DNA of 53,733 nt from positions 37,159 to 90,891 of the forward strand of contig SZWC01009410.1 in assembly GCA_023375785.1 (NCBI GenBank). The letters are read 5' to 3'. Positions 1 through 10,620 of this stretch are shown piece by piece (position 1 is the first letter of the stretch; every line of letters begins with the position of its first letter). This DNA is from Penium margaritaceum. Its lineage: Eukaryota > Streptophyta > Zygnematophyceae > Desmidiales > Peniaceae. The notes beneath the pieces were generated by a model, which was not told the origin of the DNA, did not search any database, and saw only the letters and a list, made by a program, of their open reading frames with translations. Both the position numbers and the translations under genes were made by a program.

Positions 1-118
<118 letters not shown>

Positions 119-141
119 TTTCTTTCTCTATCTCTCGCCTC

Positions 142-422
142 GCTCACTTGAGGAGGCAGAGAGGATAGGGCAAAGATGAGGCCTCGAGGCCACAGGCCTC
201 GGCCCTTGAGGTCTCACGGTCTCCTGGCCGCCAATCGAGCGACTAGATCAATCGGCGGCTAGCAGGTGGCCGGCTGATGGCCGGTGTCACCTGATCAGCC
301 ACCGGCCGTTCAGCCGGACAGCAGCCAGCTGGTCCATGGCTAGTGAAGGGCTGGCTGGAGGCCAGCCCTTCGGTGTCCAACCACCTCCTGCAACTGCGAG
401 GAGGGAGGGCCAAACTGGCCCT
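142..422. repeat. GC-rich dispersed repeat, copy 1 (about 281 bp)
   Basis: This segment aligns end to end with 21404-21685 and 42195-42476. All three begin with GCTCACTT and end in CCAAACTGGCCCT. They share the GGCCTCGGCCCTT block, the CGATCGGCG block and the GCGAGGAGGGAGGGCC-type end. Similarity stops on both sides, so it is a discrete dispersed unit. It is full of short inverted repeats built on GGCC. It has no recognisable coding content and its family is unknown. This copy is clearly more diverged than the other two, which lie in the duplicated block. Confidence 0.75.
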
Positions 423-731
423 CCGGTTACATTCTTCCCCACTTATTATAAACTGCCCCGCTCCATGACCAACAAGTAGGAGTGTCGACAACATTGTGAA
501 GTTAACACTTTAAACACCAGCCAAACATGAACATGTGCAAGGCACTTGGACCAAAGTTACAGCTTGTCTGTCAACACGGATAGCTGTCTTCCCGCTATAG
601 GCTGGATCGTCCGCACAACAACCATGTTGGGCATCCCCAACCTCCTATCGTCGCTATCGATGAATGCCGGCCTGCGGGAATGTTGTTCATGATTGATGTG
701 ATCATTGGTGCCCCCTACCACGTGTCGATCT

Positions 732-1170
732 GTGCAAGCTGCTAGCTTGCTCCAATACTCGTTGACCAACCTTGTGGAAAATTGAGATTCAGGCTCCCAT
801 GAGTTCTGTTTAGGTCCACAACCGGCCCAATGAACGAGGCATTTTCAAACAAACTGCAACCGGAGTGTACGGTCTCGATGCAGGAGAATGCAAAAGACCT
901 CATATTGGCCGTCGGCAGCAATAACTGTCCGTTACAGTTGCACGGTTCCTTGTGGTATGTATGGAGCTAACAAGTTCGCATGAAATACATCATGTATCTT
1001 TGTACTCGGCAGAAGCAGCAATCGGTATGCCACTGTCCCAATGTGTGTAATGATCGGAAACAGCCCAACCCATTTTGGCAGAAGTTTTATCACCCTTTAT
1101 AACTTCATTCAAAGGTTCATAGTGTTCAGTGGCATCTTGTTGCCGATGTCAAACGCGATCTCACAGCAAA
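732..1170 (-). pseudogene. Outer gypsy: integrase C-terminal region and chromodomain
   Basis: On the minus strand the reading passes through a typical integrase C-terminal motif, YRLLLPSTKIHDVFHANLL (compare the family pattern Y.L.LP...IH.VFHVSLL), at about 1030-945. It continues into a chromodomain-like stretch: GQYEVFCILLHRDR, then LVHWAGCGPKQNSWEPES, then VNEYW (about 925-735). Chromodomains at the integrase C-terminus define chromoviruses and are thought to guide integration to marked chromatin. The canonical GY of the WKGY motif is GC here and there is at least one in-frame stop. This is a non-functional remnant. Confidence 0.75.
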
Positions 1171-1228
1171 TTTTATCGACATATGCCCTTTGTCTTTGTC
1201 TAGCCACTTGAAGGTGATCCTTCGCCTC

Positions 1229-1813
1229 CTATATTAAGGAGTCTATGTGCTCGACAAAGGCTTGAGCAGAAGGAACCCGTCCTTCTGTAATCCCACTCTT
1301 CACCGATGAAATAGACACTACTGGATACCCACCACAGTTTAACACAAATGGTGTGAGCTGAGTGGACTCCTTCACCGAGTTATTCACTACAAACTCTATT
1401 GGTGCTAGGAATTTTTCCGAATCACCCATGGAAAGGTCTATGTACATGTGAACCGTCTGGTCTAGAGAGCTATTCATACACTCTATTTGAGCGTCTGTTA
1501 GAGGGTAGAATGTTGACGAAATTTGAGAATTACTTCCAAAGTTCTCGTGGTGCTTCACAACCTAAAAGACGAGACAGGCGGTCTCCTCTATGTTTACACC
1601 ATTGGTTGTAGGAATGAAGCATGTCATCTTTGTAAGAAGATCCACAACCACTAGCATCACATCGTGGCCATGGGTTGTGTTCAGAAGACCGGCAATAAAG
1701 TCCATACTGGCAATTCCCAGGGATGGGAGGCAGATGGTGGAGTCAAGCAAGCTTTTCTTTACTCGCCTTAAGACATGGGTCACATGTGACGCAATACGTA
1801 CAGAAGACGACAC
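1229..1813 (-). pseudogene. Outer gypsy: integrase catalytic core (internally deleted)
   Basis: Two minus-strand segments match the gypsy integrase core. The first (1813-1562) carries SMDFIAGL followed by LVVVDLLTKM, giving the first catalytic Asp and the VVVDR.TKM motif. The second (1558-1229) carries STFYPLTDAQIE, corresponding to YHPQTDGQTE with the catalytic Glu. The segment that normally holds the second catalytic Asp (SDRG..F) is missing between the two, so the DDE triad is incomplete. Strand transfer activity is not possible from this copy. Confidence 0.85.
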
Positions 1814-2234
1814 TCTATCCTTGCCACCAATAGTGGTCCAAGAGTGCCTGTCATGCCTTTCAAGGTCCTACATGTCCTATAAGTAGCGGGGTATGGAACT
1901 GAGAGATAATCTTTGCTTGAAGGTCTCCTAAGTATTCATCTATGCTAGAAGATTCCTGCCTCCTTAAAAATATGTTATTGTCCAGATTACAAGAGTCTTG
2001 GAACTGAGAATCCACACAGTATCCAGTCTAGATCCTGTTTACTCGGCTTTTGTAGTTGATTATCTCTCAAGGTGATTGTCTCAGAGGTGTAGGGAGTCTG
2101 GTCTTTCTACAATAGCTATCGCAATTTCCGCAAAAACCTACAATCCTAGGTGGTTGCTTTGATTCCATATGTTGTCTACTTTGTAGATTGGCCACGTTGA
2201 TGTGTCCTAACCGATTTTTCCATGTGAACAAGAA

Positions 2235-2600
2235 TCATCTCAGATATTCGCTCCGACGCGCATCTCGTCTTGACAGATTTGGTTGCATGTAGAAAAACAC
2301 CAATGGGTTGTGGTCAGTCACGAACGTCACACCCCTTTGGGTGCCCTCGAGGTAGCAACACCAAATCTTGAAAACGTGTACCACATCAAGGAGCTCTTCA
2401 CCCCCAGTCGTCATTCGCCTCCCTGCGAGAATGAGCTTATGGCTCCTATACGTAACTGGTTGACCCTTCTGCATGAGGACTGCTCCAAGCCCTACTATCA
2501 ACACGTCACATTGCAGCTCCTAAGGTTGCAAATGATCTGGAAGAGCTAAGACAGGCACCGCGGATGAAAAGCTCCTTAACTTTGAGAAAAGCGTTCTTGT
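2235..2600 (-). pseudogene. Outer gypsy: RNase H domain
   Basis: The minus strand reads VPVLALPDHLQP, a stop, then CDVLIVGLGAVLMQKGQPV, then TTGGEELLDVVHVFKIWCCYLEG, then FVTDHNPL and QPNLSRRDARRSEYL. These are the standard motifs of the gypsy RNase H domain, which degrades the RNA strand of the RNA:DNA hybrid. The usual FxxxCDAS start has lost its DAS. At least one stop interrupts it. Its upstream edge near 2600-2650 is the left side of the nested insertion. Confidence 0.85.
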
Positions 2601-2639
2601 AGTTCAATCTGTATTTCCTATTTATAATTAGTCACCCCA

Positions 2640-2991
2640 AACCCACACACTCAGTAATGAGTGTGGTGAGGATCCTTTGAAAAAAAAATACAAACCGTTG
2701 ATAATGTTTTCTAGAAATTTCTTGCTACAATCATGTGCATGAACGCAAGAACTTCATTGAGCTTTCATCGATACGGGATGTCCTTAACAATTCTAAGTTG
2801 TAATGTATAGGATTTATGTTTCACATCACTTCAGCATATGTTTTCTCATACTAGAGTTCTCTTTGTACTTTCTAAAATATCACGCTATGTCTGTAGTACA
2901 GAAGAAAATGCATGTATGTGTAATTGATTCTGTGCGAACCCAATATGGATTTAATGTGTGTAAATGGGTAATGCGATACTCATGCTATAGG
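2640..2991. other. AT-rich spacer, left flank of inner gypsy element
   Basis: There is no coding homology here. It is an AT-rich stretch with an A9 run near 2680, lying between the end of outer RNase H homology and the first base of the inner 3' LTR. It belongs to the inserted DNA but I cannot assign it to a family. Confidence 0.5.
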
Positions 2992-3889
2992 TGTGAACCA
3001 AGGGCCGTCCAGTGTGATAGTCACACACCGAGCCCATAGGATACACCTCCCAACCCTCATCCCCTTGGTGTGTTGGCCAATCCTTTGAGATGCAATATGA
3101 CCCTCTCCTAGCACGAATACCGCTGCTAGTGACAGAGGTTCTCACCGTGCGACTCTCTTGATGGCGTTTGTACGAAGGTACGCTGCAGAATACTTGTAGG
3201 ATTGAATGGATATGTGCAAGGCAATACTTGGAATACAACAATATGTGGAAATAAAAGTAATCATTAGACTTGATAGATCACTACAAGGAAATGTACGGAG
3301 TCTTTGGGTGAGATTGGATTGCTTAGAATAATCCATAGATTTCCTTCTGTACCAGCCCCTATGATCCAACCAAGAGCCCCTCAGTGCTCCAAATCCCTCT
3401 GATGAGGTACAATCACACAAATAACACACACATCTTGTAGTACACACCACAAGATTTCCCACCAAAAAACACATGAATCCATGGAGAAACGGTTGAGTTA
3501 TGACCGTTTGAGTGCTCCACCCGCGATTGTTGCTGGCAGCACCACCAGATGTGGTCACAATCGTCCAAAGCGCCCTTGCCTGCGAATGTACCTCCAGCTG
3601 CCATCCCGAAGTGCCCATGGACCCCAATGAACCTTGGTTTATTGGCTAAGCATCCATCCAGGGGCACTTTGGCTCTAGTGGGTGAGAAAGTTGCAAAGCC
3701 GTGCTCGGGGTCGAACATGTACGTCTCTTGTTTTCTAGAGGTGCGCTTTCCACCTTTGTACGACTGTATCTTTCTCGTGCTTGTAGCAAATGATCCAGTT
3801 CCTAGGTTGAGTTTTCACAGTTTCTCATGTAGAATACAATGGGAACATACATCTCAAATCGGCGACCTCGACCGGCGACACCCATAACA
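2992..3889 (-). repeat. 3' LTR of inner gypsy element (internally deleted)
   Basis: It aligns to 7276-8680 in two blocks: about 2992-3440 with 7276-7730, and about 3470-3889 with 8255-8680. On the minus strand it starts TGTTATGGG beside the PPT and its far end on plus reads TGTGAACC. Relative to the 5' LTR it lacks about 500 bp (the 7740-8250 segment). The LTRs share blocks such as GGAGAAACGGTTGAGTTATG and CCATCCAGGGGCACTTTGGC. By eye, divergence between the two LTRs is well above 10%, so the insertion is old. Confidence 0.8.
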
Positions 3890-3904
3890 TCCTCCTCCCC
3901 TTCT
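3890..3904 (-). other. Polypurine tract of inner gypsy element
   Basis: On the minus strand 3904-3890 reads AGAAGGGGAGGAGGA and is followed at once by TG of the 3' LTR. This is the expected plus-strand primer site for reverse transcription. Confidence 0.7.
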
Positions 3905-4105
3905 GAGGGCACGCTGTCCTGGTGTACTCATGTTATGCTTGGAGGACCGTGTTGATGGCACCGCCCCTGTGAAAATTAGCTTTGGGGATCCAGAATTTCT
4001 ACTCATGCCCATAGCCAAGCCATTGTACCTGGTACTACCACCCGTTGCCGCATCGACGGTGTCTGCGGATCTTTTCCAGCACGTACTCCTCGCCCTCGAC
4101 CAAGA
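3905..4105 (-). pseudogene. Inner gypsy: C-terminal chromodomain
   Basis: The minus strand reads EEYVLEKIRRHRRCGNGW, stop, YQVQWLGYGHE, stop, KFWIPKANFHRGGAINTVL. This follows the chromodomain pattern (EKIL.HR..G....YLVKW.GY..E..TWEP..NL). The stops fall where Gln or Glu codons are usual. The domain ends just before the PPT, its normal place in a chromovirus. Confidence 0.75.
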
Positions 4106-4209
4106 AGGAGAGAAACGTGGAACACAAGATGAATTATGCAGTAGTCCGATAGCTCCAACTCATAGCTCACCGCATACTACTTCTCCTTAACCAAAAAAGG
4201 GCCCACCCA

Positions 4210-4990
4210 CCAAGGCTTTAGCTTGTGGCTGTCCACCCCCGCAAGCTGCAGGTTCCGCAAGCTCAATAGCACCGTTTGTTCCACCAAGAACTCCTCAGCT
4301 ATCCTGTGCTGATTTGTTTGCTGCTTCAGCTGCTGCTGTGCCTTGTGAAGTCCATCACGTATGCCCGGTCACACTTCAATGAATTCATTTGCAAATTGTT
4401 GCACCCCGGGTAGGTTCGATCCTGTCGCCATGCCTAAGGGCCATGCAGGCTGAGGCGTGCATGACTGAGTTGTAGGCAAACTCAGCCACTGGGAGCTTGC
4501 ATTCCCATCCCTTGCCATCCTTCTCAAAGTTCCCTTGCAATAGCTACTCCATGGTCTGATTGGTACATTCAGTTAGGCCATCCATTTAGGGATGGTAGGC
4601 CAATGAAAGAGCCACACTGGTACCAAGTTTCTTTACGAGTTCCTCCCGAAACTGGGAGGCAAAGTGCGGATCGGGTCCAAGACAATGTGCTTCGCCACCC
4701 TCTGAAGCTTGATAACAAGGTGAGCCATCTCTGCTGCCGTGACCTTTTTTGTGCATTAAACGAAGTGCACCATCTTGGTGAACTGGTGCACCACCACCAG
4801 TGCCATGGTGCTGCCCATTGTGCCCCGTGGAAGAGCCCCCACAAAGTCCTGTGATCTTTCCGTCCACAAGTGCTCTGGCACCGGTAGCGACTGCAGATCT
4901 CCTGGCACGCGTGCCCTCCGTGACTTGATTCCGTGGCACGTGTTACAACTGCTCACATGCTCGTTAAAATCTGCTCCCATTGTCACCCAC
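4210..4990 (-). pseudogene. Inner gypsy: integrase (zinc-binding region, core, C-terminus)
   Basis: Minus strand 4986-4756 carries a C..C pair (SSCNTCHGIKSRR), LQSLPVPEHLW, and ALVVVHQFTKMVHFV. The latter matches VVVDRFTKMAHFV, but the catalytic Asp is His. At about 4680-4586 it reads GPDPHFASQFREELVKKLGT and then SLAYHP, which retains the second catalytic region (DPHF). Further C-terminal residues such as NQTME, VAEFAYNSV and KLKPWWVGPF can be followed in shifted frames to about 4210. With D to H at the first catalytic position and many stops it is inactive. Confidence 0.85.
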
Positions 4991-5339
4991 TAACATTGGT
5001 ACGCAAGTGTCTTGAAGGTCTTTTCATGGCCAAAATGAACACTTTAGTGTGAGTCGTGTTCCTCCTCCAACAATGCATGTCGTAATGATGTACTCTGCAA
5101 CTCTATTGTTTGGTTCTCCTTCTCACGCCGCCAATACTGGCCATCCAAATTCACTATAGTTCCGGTGAGGTTCTGGTCCTCTGCATGCCCATGGGAAAAC
5201 AAGCTATGGATGATCATAGATCTGGCCAGCACTGTCATCACATGCAAGCCCAAGTCCGGGCAACATAAAATTGGGTCCACTGGGGTTGATCCTCCCTGGT
5301 TTGTACTAGATATTGTAGTTGAAGCCGCCCTCCACAAGC

Positions 5340-5640
5340 TTTATCCACCGTGCTCGACGATCAGATGTGACTTGAGGTACTTGAGCGCGTAGTGGTCCGT
5401 GAGCACCACACACCGCCGTGCCTCAAGATAGCACCTCTAGTCTTTGAACATGTGAACCACCGCAAGCATCTCCATCTTGTGGATTGGGTAGTTGAGCTTA
5501 GCCTCTTTTAGCTTTTTGGAGTAGCACGTAATAGGCAGTAACCCCTTCCCTTAGCCCTGCATCAACACCCCGCCGATAGCATAGTCGCTTGCATTGGTCG
5601 CCAGCACGTACTCTTTGTTTGTGTCGGGGTGTACCAACAC
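5340..5640 (-). pseudogene. Inner gypsy: RNase H domain
   Basis: The minus strand reads NKEYVLATNASDYAIGGVLMQG, stop, then TCYSKKLKEAKLNYPIHKMEMLAVVHMFKD, stop, RCYLEARRCVVLTDHYALKYL. The motif normally DASDYAIG has Asn in place of the first catalytic Asp. The stop after FKD stands where Trp is usual (FKDWRCYL; TGG to TAG). It lies between RT and integrase as expected. Confidence 0.85.
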
Positions 5641-5706
5641 CATTGACTCACACATGGTAGTGTTGATAGCAACAAAGGCTTCTTCCTCCTCTGCATCCTA
5701 CTCCCA

Positions 5707-6300
5707 TTAGCATCCCTTCATAAGGAAGTATGTCAAGGGTGCTCCCATTGCCGCATGTTCCGGGATAGACCTCCGGTCGTAGTTCTTGAAACCCAGAAAA
5801 ACCTGGATGTCACATTCGCACACCGGCTCTGGCCACTCCCTCACTGCTTCCACCTTGTTGGGATCCATGCAGATCCCACTCCCGCTGACAAAGTGCCCGA
5901 TGAACTCCACCTCCTGCTGGGAAAACTGACACTTTCTGAGTTTAGCAAATAGTTGCTCCTTTCTTATAACTTCTAGCACCATCTGTAGGTGCTCTTGGTG
6001 CTCCTCCATCATCCGAGTACACTAGGATGTTGTCAAGGAAAATGACCATGAACTGGTCCAAGTCGGGGTGGAACAATCAGTTCATCAGTGCCATGAACAT
6101 GGCAAGGGCATTTGTTAGCCCAAAGGGCATCACGAGATACTTGAGTTTTCCACAGCGCGTCCAAAATGCGGTCTTGTCCACATCCTCCTCCACAATACCG
6201 ATTTGGTGATGCCTCGACCTTGGGTCCAGTTTGTCAAAGGCACGTAGCATGTCGAACAACTCCTCGGCCAGTGGCAACGGCTAGCCATCCTTCACAGTGT
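5707..6300 (-). pseudogene. Inner gypsy: reverse transcriptase
   Basis: The minus strand reads DTVKDG, stop, PLPLAEELFDMLRAFDKLD, then IVEEDVDKTAFWTRCGKL, then YLVMPFGLTNALAMFMALMN. It continues to LDQFMVIFLDNILVYSDD near 6050-6020 and then MEEHQEHLQMVLE, FAKLRKCQF, EFIGHFVSGSGI and EVREWPEP-like residues (6012-5707). These are the standard gypsy RT motifs. The active site that should read [YF]xDD reads FLDN, so the second metal-binding Asp is lost. The N-terminal finger motif is missing: gag homology runs almost directly into RT, so protease and the start of RT have been deleted. Confidence 0.9.
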
Positions 6301-7240
6301 CCACACGCCCCCCACTGCCAGGCTTGGATTGCATCCACCTCCACGTGCACAGCCTGACCCGGCTGCTCCACCCATGATTGTGTTGCATAGATCTTCTGGC
6401 ATGCATTGTAGCTTACCATTTTGTTGTGATGCACAGTCAAAACCAGCTCCGCAAATGTCCACAACCCGAGTACCACGAGTTCCCGTTGGACGTGCTGCTT
6501 TAGTCCATCATGGTAGCGGTCGTACGCCTCTGCGTCCAAGAGGTATTTGATCTATGCCACCAAATTTATGAAGTATGTGTTGCAGTCCTGGACCAATCCG
6601 TCTTGCTTTACGTGTTTGGTTTTGTCACGTGCGACTCTATTGCCATTGAGGAGGTCAAGATGCGCCTGGATCATCGTCTTGGATTGCTCCCACACCTCTG
6701 TTTTCTCGGTCAACGCCCATGCACCGAGCTGCCTTCCCACCCTAGCGCTATACTCAGCAATGGCTGAAGCTGTTGTCCAACCCCTAGCCTGTGTGGCAAC
6801 CCAACGGCATTTTCTCGACACGATGTCAACCACCACTACAACGCCATTCCTTGTAGTAACGTAGGTGCATGCTCCAGTCTCATGGCATCTTCTTCCACGG
6901 GAATGCTCAACACCTTGAAGTACTAGTTCACCGTGAAGCACCACTCCCGTGCACTGCCCTTGCCAATGTAGGACTCTGGCTCCTTTGACTTCGGCCGCCA
7001 AAAGCCACGCGCGGATGCCAATGCGACACCCCCCAACGCGTTACTCCCTTGGCCGACGTACCTGGCCTCAACTTGTGCACGCAGCTGCTGGTTCTCTTGG
7101 CACAATTCATTGAGAGCACGCCAGATCTCCTCCATGAGATAACTCTGGTCAAAGTTTTCTGCCACTATGGTTCTGGTTGTAACAAAAACATTATGGCCAA
7201 TGCACTTGTGGCAAACCTGTTGCTCTCCTTGGATCCGCAC
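6300..7240 (-). pseudogene. Inner gypsy: gag capsid region
   Basis: The minus strand reads NELCQENQQLRAQVEARY near the start, then KSKEPESYIGKGSAREWCFTVN and YFKVLSIPVEEDAMRLEHA in another frame. It then reads SARVGRQLGAWALT and DAEAYDRYHDGLKQHVQRELV (6539-6450). The pattern GKGSVREWCF...YFKVL and GLK..VQREL is that of plant gypsy Gag (retrotrans_gag). Gag builds the cytoplasmic particle. It needs several frame changes to read through. Confidence 0.75.
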
Positions 7241-7261
7241 AGGCCAAACGCACGTCCATGG

Positions 7262-7273
7262 GCTCTAATACGA
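7262..7273 (-). other. Primer binding site (initiator-Met-tRNA type), degenerate
   Basis: Plus-strand 7262-7273 is GCTCTAATACGA against GCTCTGATACCA, the complement of the usual TGGTATCAGAGC. It has 10 of 12 matches and lies within a few bases of the inner edge of the 5' LTR. Confidence 0.6.
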
Positions 7274-7275
7274 AA

Positions 7276-8680
7276 GGGGAACCGAAAGACGCCCGGCCTG
7301 ACAGTCATGCACAAAGCCCATGGGATAAACCTCCCAGCCTTTATCCCCTTGGTGTGTGGGCCAACCCTTTGAGATGGTGCATGACTTTCTCCTAGCAGCA
7401 AGACTGCTGCTATTCACAGCGGTTCCCACCGTGCGACTCTCCTTGCTGTGTTTGCACCGGGGAGTAATGCGCAAGACTTGTAGGATTGAATGGAAGTGTG
7501 CAAGGTAATGCTTGGAATACGATGAGAGTTGGAAAATGAAGGAATCATTAGAATTGATAGATCAGTAAAAGACAATGTACAAAGTCTCTGATAAGTTTGG
7601 CATGCCTAGAATAACCTCTGGACTTCCTCATGGACCAGCACCTATGAGTCAGCCAAGATCCCCTCAGCACTCTGAAGCTCTCTACTAAGGTATAATTATA
7701 TAGGTAACACATGTACCATACAATACCGTACTGACTTGGGCTTTCACTCAAAATAATCATTTTGATTCGTCCATGTGTGCCCTAAATAACTTTCCACCGC
7801 ATGGGAGGAACACCTTTGAAATTTGATCTGGACAAACGCACTCCACATGTTGTGTTTTGGTTCAATGCCTTCTCAAAGTCCCAGCTCAATGGCTCGTTTG
7901 CTAACACGAAAGTAGTCACCACGCCCATCAAGGTGCAAGGTTTGGTTGTTTTGGCATGACCAACTCAGCAGCAGCACGACAGTTGCTCACGGATGTCCAC
8001 TTTTGGCGGCGCGAGCCTCTCTATTCGGACTCAAAAGGTGGGACACGGCAATGTACACCCTCAAGGATGTAACGATGGGTGAAAGTCAGTTATCCTCCTT
8101 ATATTGTGAAGGGGGATGGGAGACCATGCCCAAAAATTAAGATGGCCTGTTTTCGGGTGAAAGCTAGTACCACCAAATTCCAATTGAGAATTTGAGTGAA
8201 AGTTGGAGTCACTTCGGTATGCTTTGTGAGCTTTCCAACGCACCAACAAACACCTCAATCTGTGGAGAAACGGTTGAGTTATGGGCGTTTGAGTACTCCA
8301 TCCGTGTCTGCTGCTAGCAACACCGCGAGCGGGGGTCACGGCCGCCCGGAGCGCCCTTGTCTGCGAATGCACCTCCAGCCGCCATCTCAAAGCTCCCATG
8401 GACCCCAATGAACCTTACTTCACTGGCTAAGTGTCCATCCAGGGGCACTTTGGCTGTAGTAAACGAGAAAGTTGCTCCTCCATACTTGGGTTCAAATCAG
8501 TACGTCTCCTGTTCTCTGGAGGTGTACCTCCCACCTTTGCACGGCTGTATCTTTCTTGTTACTGCATCAAATGGCCCGGTTCACGGATCAAATTCACACG
8601 GTTTTTCATGTAAAATACAATGGGTATCTAAATTCATCATGACGACAAAATCACCGCCTCAACCGGTGGCACCTATGACA
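7276..8680 (-). repeat. 5' LTR of inner gypsy element
   Basis: About 1.4 kb. Its outer parts match the 3' LTR block by block. The central 7740-8250 part has no counterpart there and contains phrases such as AGCTTTCCAACGCACCAA. On minus it begins TGTCATAGG, parallel to TGTTATGGG of the 3' LTR. It has no coding content. Confidence 0.75.
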
Positions 8681-8719
8681 GCAGGTATAACGGTCAAGCG
8701 GGGCGTCCCCCACCCCCTA

Positions 8720-10080
8720 CCTGTTGGATTGAATTGGGGTTCTATATCACGTACCATATATGTACCATATACAGAGGAGGTCCAAACTCAAACAAAGGTG
8801 TATGAATACACTTTTCACTTTTGAGCCCATGTCTAATACCTTGCCGATAACCTCTCCTAATAGACAGGCTCAATCAATCCATCAGATTGTAGAGATGGAC
8901 GATTCCAATATACTTTTGGCTCATATCAAAGAAACAAATAAGTGTTTTCTTGTGATCTTCTACCCGTTATTGTTGCCAATGCACTTGCTTGATACAATTT
9001 TCACTTCTGGATAGGGGAGGGTCGTCGTCCCCTTCCCCCAAGAGTGCAAGTGTATTGGGCATTGTATCTAGAGGAGGGTCAACTTAGTTTCCATGTGTAC
9101 AAATACACTTGTGTTTGTTTTCAACTGCATGCAAGAGACAGTGCCAACACACACTAGCCCAACACACTCGAAGTGTCTTGGGGTGGAGCTCTGAGTCGAC
9201 GTACCATTTCCGACCTTCCTAAAGTGCATCGTGTGCATAAGCAAGTTCTTGCTCTTTTGCTTTTGAAAGAATATAATCGAGAAATCGTTTGGTTGTCTAT
9301 TCGTTTCACTTACCGATACCCACAACAGATACACTTGTCACTTTTGGGGGAGGGGGTGGAAAATTCGTCCCGTCCCTCCCGTTAAAGCTCAAGTGTATCG
9401 AGAGATCGAATTTGGAGGTGTATGTGGAGGGAGGTCGACTTAATGCACAAGTGTACAAATACACTTGTGTGTGTTCCTCATTGTATACAAGAACACCATC
9501 TGAAACACTCCTCCAACACACTCATTGTGTCTTGGGGAGGGGGGGGGGACTTCCGTTAAGGGTGTCGTTTACTACCTCGCAATGTGCGGAAAGTGAGTTT
9601 TGCATAAACGCAAGTTCTTACATTTTTGCTCTTCTTTCAACCGCCGATATATCACAATCGATGTTTTGCATTGACTTTCATGTCATTTTGAAAGAATATA
9701 TGTATTCATTATTTTTTGCATCTATCCGCTATAACTGCAGATACACAAACCACGTACACTTCTACTTTTTAGGAGGGGTGGGGGACAAATAGTTCCCTCC
9801 TCCTCCTCCTCAAGACAAGTTGTGCTGAGGACGTGTACTGGGAGGTGTATCTGAAAGGGTCTTAATTAGTACAAAACTGTATATATACACGTGAGTACGA
9901 TTGTGAGCATGCTTGTGATACAATCCCCAATACAATCCTCCAACATACTCTAGGTGTTAGGGAGGGGGGGGGGTGAGACAGGCAAACACGTCTGTGTTCA
10001 GTTTCAATGACCCCTACAATACACTATACGATACATCACCAAATACATTTGGACTTTTGGTAGGGGATGGGAAGGGGAGG
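8720..10080. repeat. Degenerate tandem repeat, about four units of 300-430 bp
   Basis: Related units begin near 8774, 9076, 9430 and 9858. Each has a GGTC.A/ACTTA-like lead, a dyad such as GTGTACAAATACACTTGTG (9452 region), a CCAACACACTC-like element and a G-rich run (for example G9-10 near 9540 and 9965). The second and third units align over most of their length, including AAGCAAGTTCTTGCTCTTTTGC against AACGCAAGTTCTTACATTTTTGC. Dyads plus G-runs resemble the style of the satellite at 16430-20035, but the sequences do not align well. Confidence 0.6.
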
Positions 10081-10620
10081 GGACAACAATCGCCTTTGAG
10101 CATATTACGTTCACGGTACTTGCAAACTTTAAGAAAAGTGACCTTTTTTCCTGTTCGCTTGCAAATAACTATCTCCATTATGTTCTTGGACTTAGTTAAC
10201 ATGCTGTGTATCACAGATATACCTGGATTGACTTTTGAGGACACAAATACGTTAGCTTGACAACTATTTAGTCTATTCTTCAATTGATGGAAATAATCAA
10301 TTGAAATCATTTTTGATGATATCCTTATTTTATGTGAAAACATGATTACACTTCCTTGCCGAGAAATTTGTGATGCAAGAAGTGCAAGTATGCTAGTACA
10401 CTTATGAGAAGTGAATAAAATGGAAGTGTATAATATAAGGTAATCAAGTGTATAAAAGGGGGATAACTAACCATATCTTCCATTCCTAGTACACTTATTT
10501 TCACACGTGCCTGGTTAGCGGTGCTGCCACGGTTGAAAGCTAAATTTGAAGGACAAGGAAAGACAAAATTTTCCCAATGTTTTCTAGGGATGGCTAAAAA
10601 ATCACAACTAAGACCTTTGT
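10081..10620. other. AT-rich spacer, right flank of the nested insertion
   Basis: No domain is recognised. The stretch contains repeated TACACTT words near 10340-10500. It ends where outer gypsy RT homology begins. Confidence 0.4.

Larger units (their letters stand above)
2992..8680 (-). mobile_element. Inner Ty3/gypsy chromovirus-type element with both LTRs, PBS and PPT
   Basis: Direct repeats at 2992-3889 and about 7276-8680 flank a minus-strand gag-pol. Beside the 5' LTR, plus-strand 7262-7273 reads GCTCTAATACGA, 10 of 12 matching the complement of the plant initiator-Met PBS (GCTCTGATACCA). Beside the 3' LTR, 3890-3904 is a polypyrimidine run on plus, hence the polypurine tract AGAAGGGGAGGAGGA on minus, directly followed by TGTTATGGG, the LTR start. 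Domain order is gag (7240-6300), RT (6300-5707), RNase H (5640-5340), integrase (4990-4210), chromodomain (4105-3905). Target-site duplication is not clear. It is inserted within the outer gypsy element. Confidence 0.85.

Noticed and set aside
3549..3887. Plus-strand frames within the LTRs and pol regions (for example 3549-3887, 8357-8824, 12357-12659)
   Set aside because: They are antisense shadows of LTR or pol sequence on the minus strand and show no protein motifs.
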